Assembly (NCBI GenBank): GCA_963762825.1 | Contig: CAVXLZ010000001.1 | Coordinates: 1,240,001-1,304,000 of the forward strand | DNA from: Miltoncostaea sp963762825 | GTDB taxonomy: Bacteria > Actinomycetota > Thermoleophilia > Miltoncostaeales > Miltoncostaeaceae | Reading direction: 5' to 3' | Length of the DNA stretch: 64,000 nucleotides | In this document: one piece after another, positions 36,414 through 44,675 of the stretch | How the letters are laid out: the number at the start of each line of letters is the position of its first letter | Position numbering within the stretch: position 1 is the stretch's first letter | Translations under genes and position numbers: made by a program | Notes under the pieces: generated by a model | What the model saw: only the letters and a program-made list of their open reading frames with translations | What the model was told of the DNA's origin: nothing | Database searches by the model: none

Positions 36414-36651
36414 CCTGGGTCGACCCGCCGAGACGACGGGGACGCCTCCGGCGCGCGCCCTCGCGGGGTGGAGCGATTCCCGGTGATCGCGGCCCTCGAG
36501 CCGATCGTGGCCGGGGGGTCCCACGAGATCCGTCCTCGGGTCCAATCGGACCCGCGCGCACGGTTCAATTGGACCACCGTTTACGTCGCGCGACGCCCGC
36601 GGTGGGAGCGGACGTGGCGAGGCGCACCCCCGTCGAGGCGGGCGGAAGCCC

Positions 36652-37692
36652 TCAGGACCTCGGCAACGGTGACCCGGGCATTCGTTCCGCCGCCGCGCCG
36701 CCGGACGAACCCGGCCCCGCCAGGCGCATCGCTGCGAGGGCCGACACAGCGCGGTGCACGAAGGCGAGCTTCGACCGGATCCGCATCGTCGTGACGAAGG
36801 GATAGAGGTCCGGCTGATCCATGCTGCGGTTCACGGCGTTGATCGCGACCGAGAGCGGCAGCCAGAGGTCGAGCATGGGCTCGAGGTGCGCGTCGCCGCC
36901 GGCCACGACGGCGGCGACGCGCAGGTCGCCGAGCGCGAGATCATGGGCGGCGGCGGTCTCGAGAGTGTCTCGGATGTGCAGATAGTGGGCGAAGCACTCG
37001 GCCCAGTCCTCCCAGGGGTGCATCGTGGCGTACGCCGAGACGAAATCGTGCCGCCAATCCTCCGGCGGTCCGTCGGCGTAGTGTCGGCGCAGAGCCTCGG
37101 AATAGTCGGCGCGCTCATCGCCGAAGAGCTCCCGGAATCCGCCGAGCATCGTCGGCGAGTCGGCGACCAGCGCGGGCCAGTAGAAGTGGCCGACCTCATG
37201 GCGAATGTGCCCGAGGAGTGTGCGATACGGCTCGTCGAGGCGCTCGCGCAGCCGCTCCCGGCGAGCATCATCGGCCTCGCCGACGTCGAGGGTGATGACC
37301 CCGTCCGCGTGCCCGATCGTGACCGATCCGTCGGAGGAGTAGTGCATGTCGAAGATCGGCGCCTCATCGGATTCGCACGGCAGTCCCAACCCGATGAGCT
37401 GCAGGACGAGGCGGCGCTTAGCCCGTTCTGCGCGCGTCCACGCGGCGCGCACCTCGCCGTCGAGGTCCCCCGGTCCGCTCCGGGTCATGGCGCATGCGAG
37501 GCACCGCACGTCGCCCGCCCCGGCGGCCCAGTTGCAGCTCAGGTGCGGCCGGTTGACGCAACCCGTGACCACCTCGAGATCGCCGAATGCCGGCTCGGAT
37601 GGATCGAGGACGAGATCCGTCCCACAGGCCACGCACCGGCTGCTCAGGACGAAGACCTCGGCCGCGCAGGCCGGGCACTCGAACCGTCTCAC
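36652..37692 (-). CDS. Putative zinc-binding metallopeptidase (DUF2248 type)
   Basis: 346 residues. An N-terminal pair of zinc ribbons (RRFECPACAAEVF, CVACGTDL) is followed by CVNRPHLSCNW and CLACAM, and then a domain with HEVGHFYW, an HExxH metallopeptidase site (about 205). Conserved SAYATMHPWEDWAECFAHYLHI supplies likely third ligands. The family is annotated 'putative zinc-binding peptidase'; substrates unknown. GTG 37692 overlaps the aroH stop by GTGA. No signal peptide, so probably cytoplasmic. Confidence 0.85.
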   Translation of the reverse strand: MRRFECPACAAEVFVLSSRCVACGTDLVLDPSEPAFGDLEVVTGCVNRPHLSCNWAAGAGDVRCLACAMTRSGPGDLDGEVRAAWTRAERAKRRLVLQLIGLGLPCESDEAPIFDMHYSSDGSVTIGHADGVITLDVGEADDARRERLRERLDEPYRTLLGHIRHEVGHFYWPALVADSPTMLGGFRELFGDERADYSEALRRHYADGPPEDWRHDFVSAYATMHPWEDWAECFAHYLHIRDTLETAAAHDLALGDLRVAAVVAGGDAHLEPMLDLWLPLSVAINAVNRSMDQPDLYPFVTTMRIRSKLAFVHRAVSALAAMRLAGPGSSGGAAAERMPGSPLPRS

Positions 37693-38066
37693 TGGGCTTC
37701 CTCGGCGAGGTCTGGCCTCAGGACCCGCGCCTCGCGCAGATAGATGTGGTGGATCTGCCGGTCGCGCGGAGCGGTGCAGTGCAGGAGGAGGCGGATGCAC
37801 CGCTCCAAGGACCCCGGCACGGGGATCTCGCTCGTGCACAGAAGAGGGACGGTGGTGAGCCCGGCGACTCTCGCGGCGACGGCGGGGAACTCGGCCGTCA
37901 GGTCGTGCGTGGCGGTGAAGATGATCGAGATCAGGTCGTCGGCGACCAGCTCGTTGCGGGCCAGAACCTCAGCGAGGAGCTCGGTCGTGCTCTCGAGGAT
38001 CGCCTCGGGTGTGTCCTCACCCACCGATGTCGCTCCCCGCACCGCCTTGACGACCCGCTGACTCAG
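37689..38066 (-). CDS. aroH: Chorismate mutase AroH, apparent CTG start
   Basis: Monofunctional AroH-class mutase giving prephenate, the substrate of tyrA in this window. From CTG 38066 the protein is 125 residues (Bacillus AroH is 127), beginning SQRVVKAVRGATSVGEDTPEAI with the active-site Arg. ISIIFTATHDLTAEFPA, VPLLCTSEIPVPGSLERCIRLLLH and HIYLREARVLRPDL follow. No ATG, GTG or TTG fits: the next downstream GTG lies inside the first strand, and the upstream ones lie within rluB. The CTG overlaps the rluB stop as CTGA. Confidence 0.88.
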   Translation of the reverse strand: MSQRVVKAVRGATSVGEDTPEAILESTTELLAEVLARNELVADDLISIIFTATHDLTAEFPAVAARVAGLTTVPLLCTSEIPVPGSLERCIRLLLHCTAPRDRQIHHIYLREARVLRPDLAEEAQ

Positions 38067-38794
38067 CGGTCCAGCCCCACGAGGACACCGAGCTTGCGCC
38101 ATTCGGAGCGGGTGAGTGGACGCCATCGCCCCGGCGAGAGCTTCTGCACGCCGATGCCGGCGTACCGCGATCGGTGGAGCCGGAGCACCCGGTGGTCGAC
38201 GGCCTCCCCCATCCTGCGCACCTGCCGGTTGCGGCCCTCGGTGAGCTCCATCTCGATCCAGGTCCCCCCGGCCGCGAGCCGATCCATCGCCTCCACACGG
38301 GCAGGCGCCGTCACACCGTCCTCCAGGGTCACGCCGTGGCGCAGCTTCCTCAGCGTGGTCGCGGACACCTGTCCGCGCATCAACACCTCGTAGGTCTTCG
38401 GCGCCTTCGAGCTCGGATGCATCAGGCGCGCCGCGAGCTCGCCGTCGTTGGTCACCAGGAGCGCGCCCGTGGTGTCGATATCGAGCCGGCCGACCGGATA
38501 GAGGCGGATGTCGTCGGGCAGCTCGTCGAGGACGGTCGGGCGTCCCTGCGGATCCTGCGCGGTGGAGACCACGCCGGCGGTCTTGTGAAGCAGATAGGCC
38601 CGCAGCGGCTCCGCCCCCCGCACCGGGCGCCCGTCGACCGCCAGGGCGTCGCCCGTTTCCACGAGCTGCCCCACGCTGGCGACGGCCCCGTTCACGGACA
38701 CCCGCCCGTCGGCCACGAGCACCTCGGCCGCACGACGGCTTGCGACGCCCGCGAGGGCGAGGGCGCGATGGACCCTCATCCGCTCAGCCGCCAT
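38063..38794 (-). CDS. rluB: 23S rRNA pseudouridine synthase B
   Basis: 243 residues: an S4 RNA-binding domain (about 6-65, MRVHRALALAGVASRRAAEVLV) and an RsuA/RluB catalytic domain with YPVGRLDIDTTGALLVTND (catalytic Asp), KTYEVLMRG and the C-terminal EGRNRQVRRMGEAV. Start ATG 38794 is behind GGAGG; ATG 38779 is possible. Between scpB and aroH as in many Gram-positives. Confidence 0.93.
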   Translation of the reverse strand: MAAERMRVHRALALAGVASRRAAEVLVADGRVSVNGAVASVGQLVETGDALAVDGRPVRGAEPLRAYLLHKTAGVVSTAQDPQGRPTVLDELPDDIRLYPVGRLDIDTTGALLVTNDGELAARLMHPSSKAPKTYEVLMRGQVSATTLRKLRHGVTLEDGVTAPARVEAMDRLAAGGTWIEMELTEGRNRQVRRMGEAVDHRVLRLHRSRYAGIGVQKLSPGRWRPLTRSEWRKLGVLVGLDR

Positions 38795-39368
38795 CGGCTT
38801 CGTCCTCCGGGAGGTGCCCGGCCTCGACCAGATGCCTGCGCACGCGCTCCGCCTCGGGCCCGCTCAGCTCGAATCCCTCCAGAGGCGGAAGATCACCCGC
38901 CGCGCGGAGGCCGAAGCGCTCCTGGAAGAGGCGCGTGGTCCGGTACCGCATCGCGCCCCCGGCCGCGGGGCGTCCGACCTCCTCCAGGAGGCCCCGATCG
39001 AGCAGCGAGACGACCGTCGAGTCGACCGCCACCCCGCGAAGGCGGCTGATCTGAGGGCGGCTGATGGGCTCGAGGTACGCCACGACCGCCAGGGTCTCGA
39101 GGGCGGCGGGCGAGACCCGGTCCTCGGACGGGCGATCGCGCAAACGGTCACAGACCGCCGCGAGGTCGGCGCGGGTGCGCAGCGTGAAGCCGCCCGCGAT
39201 CTCGGCCACCTCCAATCCCCCCTCGGGCCCATGGCGCTCACCCAGCTCGGCCAGCGCGCGCTGCACCGGACCCGGGGCTTCCTCGACGATCTCGCAGAGG
39301 TCAACCAGGGCCAGCGGCTCAGGCGAGAGGAACAGCAGCGCCTCGAGTTGGCGCGCCAGCGGGCTCAA
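38784..39368 (-). CDS. scpB: Segregation and condensation protein B
   Basis: 194-residue double winged-helix subunit of the SMC-ScpAB complex: LARQLEALLFLSPEPLALVDLCEI, GGFTLRTRADLAAV, LSPAALETLAVVAYLEPISRPQISRLRGV and SLLDRGLLEEVGRPA are all ScpB hallmarks. TTG at 39368 overlaps the scpA stop by TTGA. Confidence 0.93.
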   Translation of the reverse strand: MSPLARQLEALLFLSPEPLALVDLCEIVEEAPGPVQRALAELGERHGPEGGLEVAEIAGGFTLRTRADLAAVCDRLRDRPSEDRVSPAALETLAVVAYLEPISRPQISRLRGVAVDSTVVSLLDRGLLEEVGRPAAGGAMRYRTTRLFQERFGLRAAGDLPPLEGFELSGPEAERVRRHLVEAGHLPEDEADGG

Positions 39369-40084
39369 CGACGAGACCCCGTGATCGCGATGTCGCCGAA
39401 GGGCTCCGGCTGGACGAGGGTGACGTCCCCGCGGCGTGCCAGCTCGAGCGCTGCCATGAGGGCGATCGCCTCCTCGAGCGGATCGAGGCCTGCGGTGAGG
39501 GCGTCGAAGCTCACCGAGCGCGCGCGGGCCAGGGCGCTCTGCAGCCGCGCGAGGGCGGCGGGCACGCTCACCCGCCGATTGGTGAGATGCGCGAGCGAAG
39601 GCGCCGGCGGGGCGGCGAGCAGGGGGAGCATCGCCTCGCGCAGTCGCGCGGCGTCCTCGCCGGGAGGCGGGGGCGCAGGAACTCCCGCGAGGGAGACCCG
39701 CCGGTATCGCGGCCCGGCGCAATCGCGGCCGCGCTCTCCGAGCCAGAGCGCGGCCCTCTGGAAGGGCGCATAGGCCACGAGGCGCGCGGCCAGACGCTCC
39801 CGCGCCTCGAGCGTGTCGGGGTCGGGCTCCTCCTCGCCGGGCTCACCCAGGAGCCGGCGGGCCTTCAGCTCGGCCATCGCCGCCAGCAGCACGATCAGCT
39901 CGCCCGCCGTATCGGTGTCCCATCGCTCTCGGGCACGCTCGCCGAGGGCAACCGTCACCACCTCGAGCAGCGGCACCTCGAGCAGGTCCACCTCGTCGCG
40001 GAGCACCAGGGTGAGCAGCAGGTCGAAGGGCCCCTCGAAGAGGTCCAGCTCGATGGGCTGCTGGAGTGCGTCTGGCGGGGACAT
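39365..40084 (-). CDS. scpA: Segregation and condensation protein A
   Basis: 239-residue kleisin that bridges the SMC heads. N terminus LDLFEGPFDLLLTLVLRDEVDLLEVPL is diagnostic, followed by ELIVLLAAMAELKARRLL and a C-terminal winged helix (about 180-230, SFDALTAGLDPLEEAIALMAALELARRGDVTLVQ). ATG 40084 starts the scpA-scpB-rluB-aroH-peptidase unit; the LuxR-type gene diverges from it. Confidence 0.93.
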   Translation of the reverse strand: MSPPDALQQPIELDLFEGPFDLLLTLVLRDEVDLLEVPLLEVVTVALGERARERWDTDTAGELIVLLAAMAELKARRLLGEPGEEEPDPDTLEARERLAARLVAYAPFQRAALWLGERGRDCAGPRYRRVSLAGVPAPPPPGEDAARLREAMLPLLAAPPAPSLAHLTNRRVSVPAALARLQSALARARSVSFDALTAGLDPLEEAIALMAALELARRGDVTLVQPEPFGDIAITGSRR

Positions 40085-40207
40085 CGCGATTGACGGAGCA
40101 TAGCCGGGCGGCTCGGCGACACTCGCCGCGGGGTGGCCGGAACGGCGACCGAGGAATATGGTTGCTCGGCAGGGTCGAATTCTTACCGCGGCGCGAGCTG
40201 GGACTCC

Positions 40208-42115
40208 GTGACGGTAGCGACACGTACCATCGCCCAACGGCTCTCGGAAGCGACGGGCCAAGGCTTCTTCGGCCGTCGATCCGAGCTGGAGGAGCTGTGC
40301 CGTCGAGGCCTCGACGAGCCGTTCGTTGCCTTCGTGCACGGCCCGGGCGGGATCGGGAAGTCGTGCTTCCTCCGCGCGGCCCTCACCCTCATGTCCGAGC
40401 AGGCCCGCACGATCCGGATCGACTGCCGCGAGGTGGAGCCGACGCCGCGCGGATTTCTCCGCGCGGTCGCCGCGGGCCTCGGCTCGGACGATCCCGATCC
40501 GAGCCCCGCGACGATCCCATGGCGCGCCGGCGCCGACCTCGAGCGGATCGTGCTCGCGCTGGACAGTTACGAACGGTTCGGTCTCATGGACACCTGGCTC
40601 CGCCAGGTCTTCCTTCCGACCCTGCCGGAGTCCGCCCTGACGATGATCGCCGGCCGTGACGCGCCCGCGACGGCATGGCTCACGTCCCCGGGATGGGCCG
40701 GGCGCGTGCGCCAGGTCCGACTCGCCCCGCTCGATCAGGCCGAATCGGTCGCGATGCTGCGCCATCGGGGCCTCTCCGAGCTCCAGGCCGCGACGGCCAA
40801 TCGTTTCGCGCGCGGCTACCCGCTCGCCTTGGAGCTCGCAGCCGCGGCGCTGCGCACCGAGCCGGACCTGGAGATCGCGCTCGGACCGCCCCCCGCGGTG
40901 ATCGGGCAACTTCTCGACGCCCTGATCGCCGAACTGCCCGAGTCGGTGTTGATGACTCTCGAGGCGGCGTCGACCTCCCGCCGCGTGACCGAACCGATCC
41001 TGCGATCGCTCCTGGCTCGCCCCTCGGTGCGCGAGGAGTTCGCCGGCCTGAGCCGCCTGCCGTTCGTGGAGCGCACCCCCGAGGGGCTGGTCATGCACGA
41101 CGTCGTGCGCGAGGTCGTCGCACGCGATCTGGAGCAGCGCGACCCTGAAGCCCACGCCCGCTACCGACGGCGGGCGTGGGCCTACTTCGAGGCTCGCGGC
41201 CGCTCGCCCGCCCGCGAGAGGCTCTGGGAGATCACGGCCGACCTGATCTACCTGATCCAGAACCCGGTCCTCCGATCGGCCTGCTTCCCGGTCGGCGCGG
41301 GCGAGGACAGCGTGGAGCCCGCGACGGAGGTCGACGGGCCCGCCATACGCGCGATCGCCGAGGCCCACGACGGCCGCGGCGCAGCCGCTCTCCTCGGACT
41401 CTGGTGGGAGCACCACCCGCTCAGCTTCTCGGTCGCCCGGGGTCCCGGTGGGGAGGTGGCCGCGCTCCTGCAGCTCGTTCAGCTCGACCACGTGGACCCG
41501 GCGCTGCTCGAGGTCGACCCGGTCGCCCGGAGCTGGCGCGATCACCTGGCCTCCCGCCCGGCGCGCCCGGGCGATCGTGTGCTCGTCATGCGCCGCTGGC
41601 TGGGCCGCGACACCGGCGAGATGCTCTCGCCGGCCGTGGGGGCCTGCTGGCTGGACGTCAAGCGCGTCTACATGGAGCTGCGTCCCCGATTGGCGCGCCT
41701 CTACTCCGTGATGGCCGACCCGGACGCGCTCGCCCCGATCTTCGTGCCCCTGGGATTCAGGTCGGTCGGAGACCCCGTGGACGTGGGTGGCGCGCTGCAT
41801 CAGCCGGTATGGCTCGACTTCGGCGAGGGCAGCGTCAACGGCTGGCTGAGACGCCTGGTGGGTGAGGAGATCGACGCCCAGGAGGCTGCCCTCAGCCCGC
41901 GCGAGGCCGACCGAACGGGACTCACGCCGCGGGAGAACGAGGTCCTCTCCCTGGTCGCCGAGGGCCTCTCGAACCGCGTCATCGGCGAACGGCTCTACAT
42001 CAGCGAGAAGACCGTGGGACGCCACGTCTCGAACCTCTTCTGCAAGCTCGGGGTCCACAACCGCGCCCAGGCGACCCGGATCGCCACCGAGCGAGCCCTG
42101 GCCCGGAGCACCTGA
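40208..42115 (+). CDS. LuxR-family regulator: ATPase + GNAT-like middle + HTH
   Basis: About 635 residues. Starts with TIAQRLSEATGQGFFGRRSELEEL, an AAA/NACHT-like ATPase with Walker A GPGGIGKSCFL and ADLERIVLALDSYE in the Walker B position. The middle (about 390-560: FSVARGPGGEVAALLQLVQL, AVGACWLDVKRVYMELRPRLARLYSVMADPDALAPIFVPLGF, VWLDFG) has the shape of a GNAT acetyltransferase fold. A LuxR HTH ends it (LTPRENEVLSLVAEGLSNRVIGERLYISEKTV). GTG 40208 is preferred; GTG 40133 is also open. Likely regulates the adjacent AhpD-like gene. Ligand unknown. Confidence 0.82.
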   Translation: MTVATRTIAQRLSEATGQGFFGRRSELEELCRRGLDEPFVAFVHGPGGIGKSCFLRAALTLMSEQARTIRIDCREVEPTPRGFLRAVAAGLGSDDPDPSPATIPWRAGADLERIVLALDSYERFGLMDTWLRQVFLPTLPESALTMIAGRDAPATAWLTSPGWAGRVRQVRLAPLDQAESVAMLRHRGLSELQAATANRFARGYPLALELAAAALRTEPDLEIALGPPPAVIGQLLDALIAELPESVLMTLEAASTSRRVTEPILRSLLARPSVREEFAGLSRLPFVERTPEGLVMHDVVREVVARDLEQRDPEAHARYRRRAWAYFEARGRSPARERLWEITADLIYLIQNPVLRSACFPVGAGEDSVEPATEVDGPAIRAIAEAHDGRGAAALLGLWWEHHPLSFSVARGPGGEVAALLQLVQLDHVDPALLEVDPVARSWRDHLASRPARPGDRVLVMRRWLGRDTGEMLSPAVGACWLDVKRVYMELRPRLARLYSVMADPDALAPIFVPLGFRSVGDPVDVGGALHQPVWLDFGEGSVNGWLRRLVGEEIDAQEAALSPREADRTGLTPRENEVLSLVAEGLSNRVIGERLYISEKTVGRHVSNLFCKLGVHNRAQATRIATERALARST

Positions 42116-42222
42116 CCGCGGTCTCCGAAATGGGGCGTTCGCCCGATGCGGGCGTCCCGGTGCGGTCGTAGCGTCGATGGCGATCGGACGGATCCGCCGT
42201 CCGGACCTGGGAGGGACATGCC

Positions 42223-42621
42223 ATGTCACGCGCCGACGTCGAGGCGGACATCCGCAACACGCTCGGTCTGGTGCCGGGCTTCTGGGCGGGCCTGCCCGAC
42301 AACCTGATCGAGAGCGAGTGGGCCAGCTTCAAGGCCATCGAGCTCGCCGAGACCGCGATTCCGAACAAGTACAAGGAGCTCATCGGGCTGGCGGTCTCGG
42401 GCGCCACCCGCTGCCGCTACTGCGCGTACTTCCACACGGAGGCCGCCCGGCTGTTCGGGGCCACCGAGGAGGAGGTCACCGAGGCCTCGGTGATGGCCAA
42501 GCACACGATGGGCTGGAGCACCTACCTCAATGCGATGCAGATCGATTACGACGCGTTCGTGGCCGAGTTCGACCAGATCGCCGCGTACGTGCGCTCGCAG
42601 GCGGCGACGCCGGTCGCGTAG
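42223..42621 (+). CDS. AhpD-like carboxymuconolactone decarboxylase family protein
   Basis: 132 residues, all-helical, with the redox/catalytic CRYCAYFHTEAARLFGA (CxxC then His) typical of AhpD-type alkylhydroperoxidases. It lies 107 nt downstream of the LuxR-type regulator in the same direction and is probably its target or operon partner; a role in peroxide or thiol stress is inferred from the family. Confidence 0.85.
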   Translation: MSRADVEADIRNTLGLVPGFWAGLPDNLIESEWASFKAIELAETAIPNKYKELIGLAVSGATRCRYCAYFHTEAARLFGATEEEVTEASVMAKHTMGWSTYLNAMQIDYDAFVAEFDQIAAYVRSQAATPVA

Positions 42622-42837
42622 GTGCGAATCGCCCACACCCGAGAGAACGTCGTGACGGTCATCGCGACGCGTCAAGAGCTCTCGGCTCTCGTCGCGGGGG
42701 CGCGTATGGCACACGCCCTGATGTCCGCCGACACGGACGCTCCACCGGGAGCTCGGGAGCTCGCTCGCCTGCTCGCGAGGGTCCTCGCCGACTTCGACGC
42801 GGACCTCTCGCGCGCCCAACGGGGGGTCGGGGGTTGA
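42622..42837 (+). CDS. Small helical protein of unknown function
   Basis: 71 residues starting with the GTG that immediately follows the TAG of the AhpD-like gene. Mostly alpha-helical and Ala/Arg/Asp-rich (ATRQELSALVAGARMAHALMSAD, ELARLLARVLADFDADLSRAQ). Position at zero spacing supports an operon with the upstream gene; composition is coding-like. Not recognised. Confidence 0.5.
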   Translation: MRIAHTRENVVTVIATRQELSALVAGARMAHALMSADTDAPPGARELARLLARVLADFDADLSRAQRGVGG

Positions 42838-42877
42838 GGAATCCGGCGCCGCGAGGCATGCCGCCCGGCCCCGTAGG

Positions 42878-43942
42878 ATGGGCGTCATGCCCCCCGCCTC
42901 CCGCCCGGTCTCGCTGACCGGCATCAAACCCACCGGCATGCCTCACCTCGGCAACTACGTCGGGGCGATCCGCCCCGCGATCGCCTTGACCGCCGACTAT
43001 GACGCCTTCTACTTCATCGCCGACTACCACGCGCTCGTCACGTTGCGGGACCCCGCGCTCTTCGACGAGTACTCGCGGTCGGTAGCCGCGTCGTGGCTCG
43101 CCTGCGGTCTCGATCCGCGGGCGGTGACCCTCTACCGGCAGTCGGACGTACCCGAGACCTTCGAGCTGCAATGGGTCCTGTCGTGCCTCACCTCGAAGGG
43201 GCTCATGAACCGGGCTCACGCCTACAAGGCGGCGCGGGACCGGAATCGGGACGCCGGGGTCGACGATCTGGACGCCGGGATCAGCATGGGCCTCTACAAC
43301 TACCCGATCCTGATGGCGGCCGACATCCTCATCATGGGAGCCGACGTCGTCCCGGTGGGCCGGGATCAGGTGCAGCACGTCGAGTACGCGCGCGACATCG
43401 CCGAGCGATTCAACCTGGCCTACGGCGAGCGCTGCGCGCTCGCCGTTCCCGAGCACATCACGCCCGCGGATCTCGGCGACAGCTCCGTGCCCGGCCTCGA
43501 CGGACGCAAGATGAGCAAGTCGTACGACAATGCGATCCCCCTCTTCTGCGACCAAGCGGCCCTGCGCAAGCTCGTTCGGCGCGTGAAGACGGACAGCACG
43601 CCTGTCGAGGAGCCGAAGGACCCGGACTCCTCGCCGCTCTTCTCGATCTACCGGCAGTTCGCGGAGCCCTCCGAGCGCGACGCATTGCGGGCCCGGATGC
43701 TCGCCGGAGGCCTCGGCTGGGGAGAGATGAAGGACCTGGTCTTCGAGCAGATCGACGCCGTCGTGGCAGAACCGCGCGAGCGGTACCAGAAGCTAATGGG
43801 CGACCGCGGAGAACTCGATGCGATCCTCACGTCCGGGGCCGAGCGGGCGCGAGAGGGGCGGGCGGGGTCCTCACCGCCGTCCGTTCCGCGGTGGGCCTCG
43901 GTTAGGCCTCCCGCGGGGCCGGAGGGGTCGCCGCCTCTCTAG
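42878..43942 (+). CDS. trpS: Tryptophanyl-tRNA synthetase, frameshifted C-terminal tail
   Basis: Charges tRNA-Trp. Class I motifs: TGIKPTGMPHLGNYVGAI (HIGH equivalent), AADILIMGADVVPVGRDQVQH and GRKMSKSYDNAIPLF (KMSKS). As written, the last ~30 residues run into a Pro/Ser/Arg-rich sequence. If one G is added to the run GGGG at 43864-43867, the frame becomes AGVLTAVRSAVGLG and ends at TAG 43903-43905, which is the normal TrpS ending. So a one-base deletion, real or artefactual, affects the tail. ATG 42887 is an alternative start. Confidence 0.92.
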   Translation: MGVMPPASRPVSLTGIKPTGMPHLGNYVGAIRPAIALTADYDAFYFIADYHALVTLRDPALFDEYSRSVAASWLACGLDPRAVTLYRQSDVPETFELQWVLSCLTSKGLMNRAHAYKAARDRNRDAGVDDLDAGISMGLYNYPILMAADILIMGADVVPVGRDQVQHVEYARDIAERFNLAYGERCALAVPEHITPADLGDSSVPGLDGRKMSKSYDNAIPLFCDQAALRKLVRRVKTDSTPVEEPKDPDSSPLFSIYRQFAEPSERDALRARMLAGGLGWGEMKDLVFEQIDAVVAEPRERYQKLMGDRGELDAILTSGAERAREGRAGSSPPSVPRWASVRPPAGPEGSPPL

Positions 43943-43958
43943 AGTTTCCGGAGTTGGG

Positions 43959-44675
43959 ATCCCTCGATCAGGCGCCTCTCGGCGCCCCCCGCGAGCCCCC
44001 GGGTTCGCCTGGCGCGTCTGGTCGCCGATCGGAGCGGTCGTACTCGCCTTCGCACTCCTGGTGATCGGTGCCGGGGCTCTGAGCGTCGCGGATATCTCCG
44101 ACGCCTCGCTGGGGGCGATCCTCGCGTTCGCGACCAGCCTGCTGCTTGTGGTCTTCGCCCTGCTCCTGTGGCGGCGGCTCCCCGACCACAACCGCCGCTG
44201 GGCCATAGCCCGCCCGGATGCCCCGATCACCGCGATCGGGCTCGGGGTGGCGGTGGGTTTCGCGATCATCGTCGGCGCCGGGGCGATCATCGTCGCCGGG
44301 TCCGCCATCGACCCGGCCGTGGAGCGCCGGCTCGAGGAGATCGACGACATCGGCACCCGCCCGTGGCAGCTGATCCTGACGATCACCGCGCTCGTGGTGC
44401 TGGCCCCGCTCGGCGAGGAACTCCTGTTCCGCGGCCTCCTCCTGCGCGCCTTCGCCCGCAGGCTCAGGTTCTGGCCCGCGGCGATCGTGACCTCGGTGCT
44501 GTTCGCCGCCGCCCATGCCGACGCGTACCTGCTCTGGCCGCGCGCGATCGCCCTGGTGCTGACCGGGGTCGCGCTCGCGCTGATCTATCGGAGCAAGGGG
44601 TATTGGGCATCCGTGACGGCCCACGCCACCGTCAACACCGTGGCGTCGATCGCCCTGATCGCGTCCGCATCGTGA
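43959..44675 (+). CDS. CPBP-family intramembrane protease, no canonical start
   Basis: Multi-span membrane protein (about 239 residues, some six hydrophobic segments) with the three CPBP/Rce1 motifs: EELLFRG, FAAAHAD and HATVN. No ATG, GTG or TTG lies between the trpS end and the first membrane segment; ATC 43959, 5 nt after GGAG, is the best-placed candidate. A TTG nearby is out of frame. The stop overlaps the GTG of the Crp/Fnr gene (GTGA), so the two are co-expressed. The protease may act in signalling or bacteriocin-type processing; that is inference. Confidence 0.82.
   Translation: MPRSGASRRPPRAPGFAWRVWSPIGAVVLAFALLVIGAGALSVADISDASLGAILAFATSLLLVVFALLLWRRLPDHNRRWAIARPDAPITAIGLGVAVGFAIIVGAGAIIVAGSAIDPAVERRLEEIDDIGTRPWQLILTITALVVLAPLGEELLFRGLLLRAFARRLRFWPAAIVTSVLFAAAHADAYLLWPRAIALVLTGVALALIYRSKGYWASVTAHATVNTVASIALIASAS

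Noticed and set aside
36414..36651. Gene in the convergent gap after DUF1272
   Set aside because: Short frames only, without ribosome-binding sites or recognisable motifs; I see nothing supportable there.
39365..42229. 954-codon minus-strand open frame
   Set aside because: Only its last 239 codons are scpA; the rest is antisense to the LuxR-type regulator at 40208.
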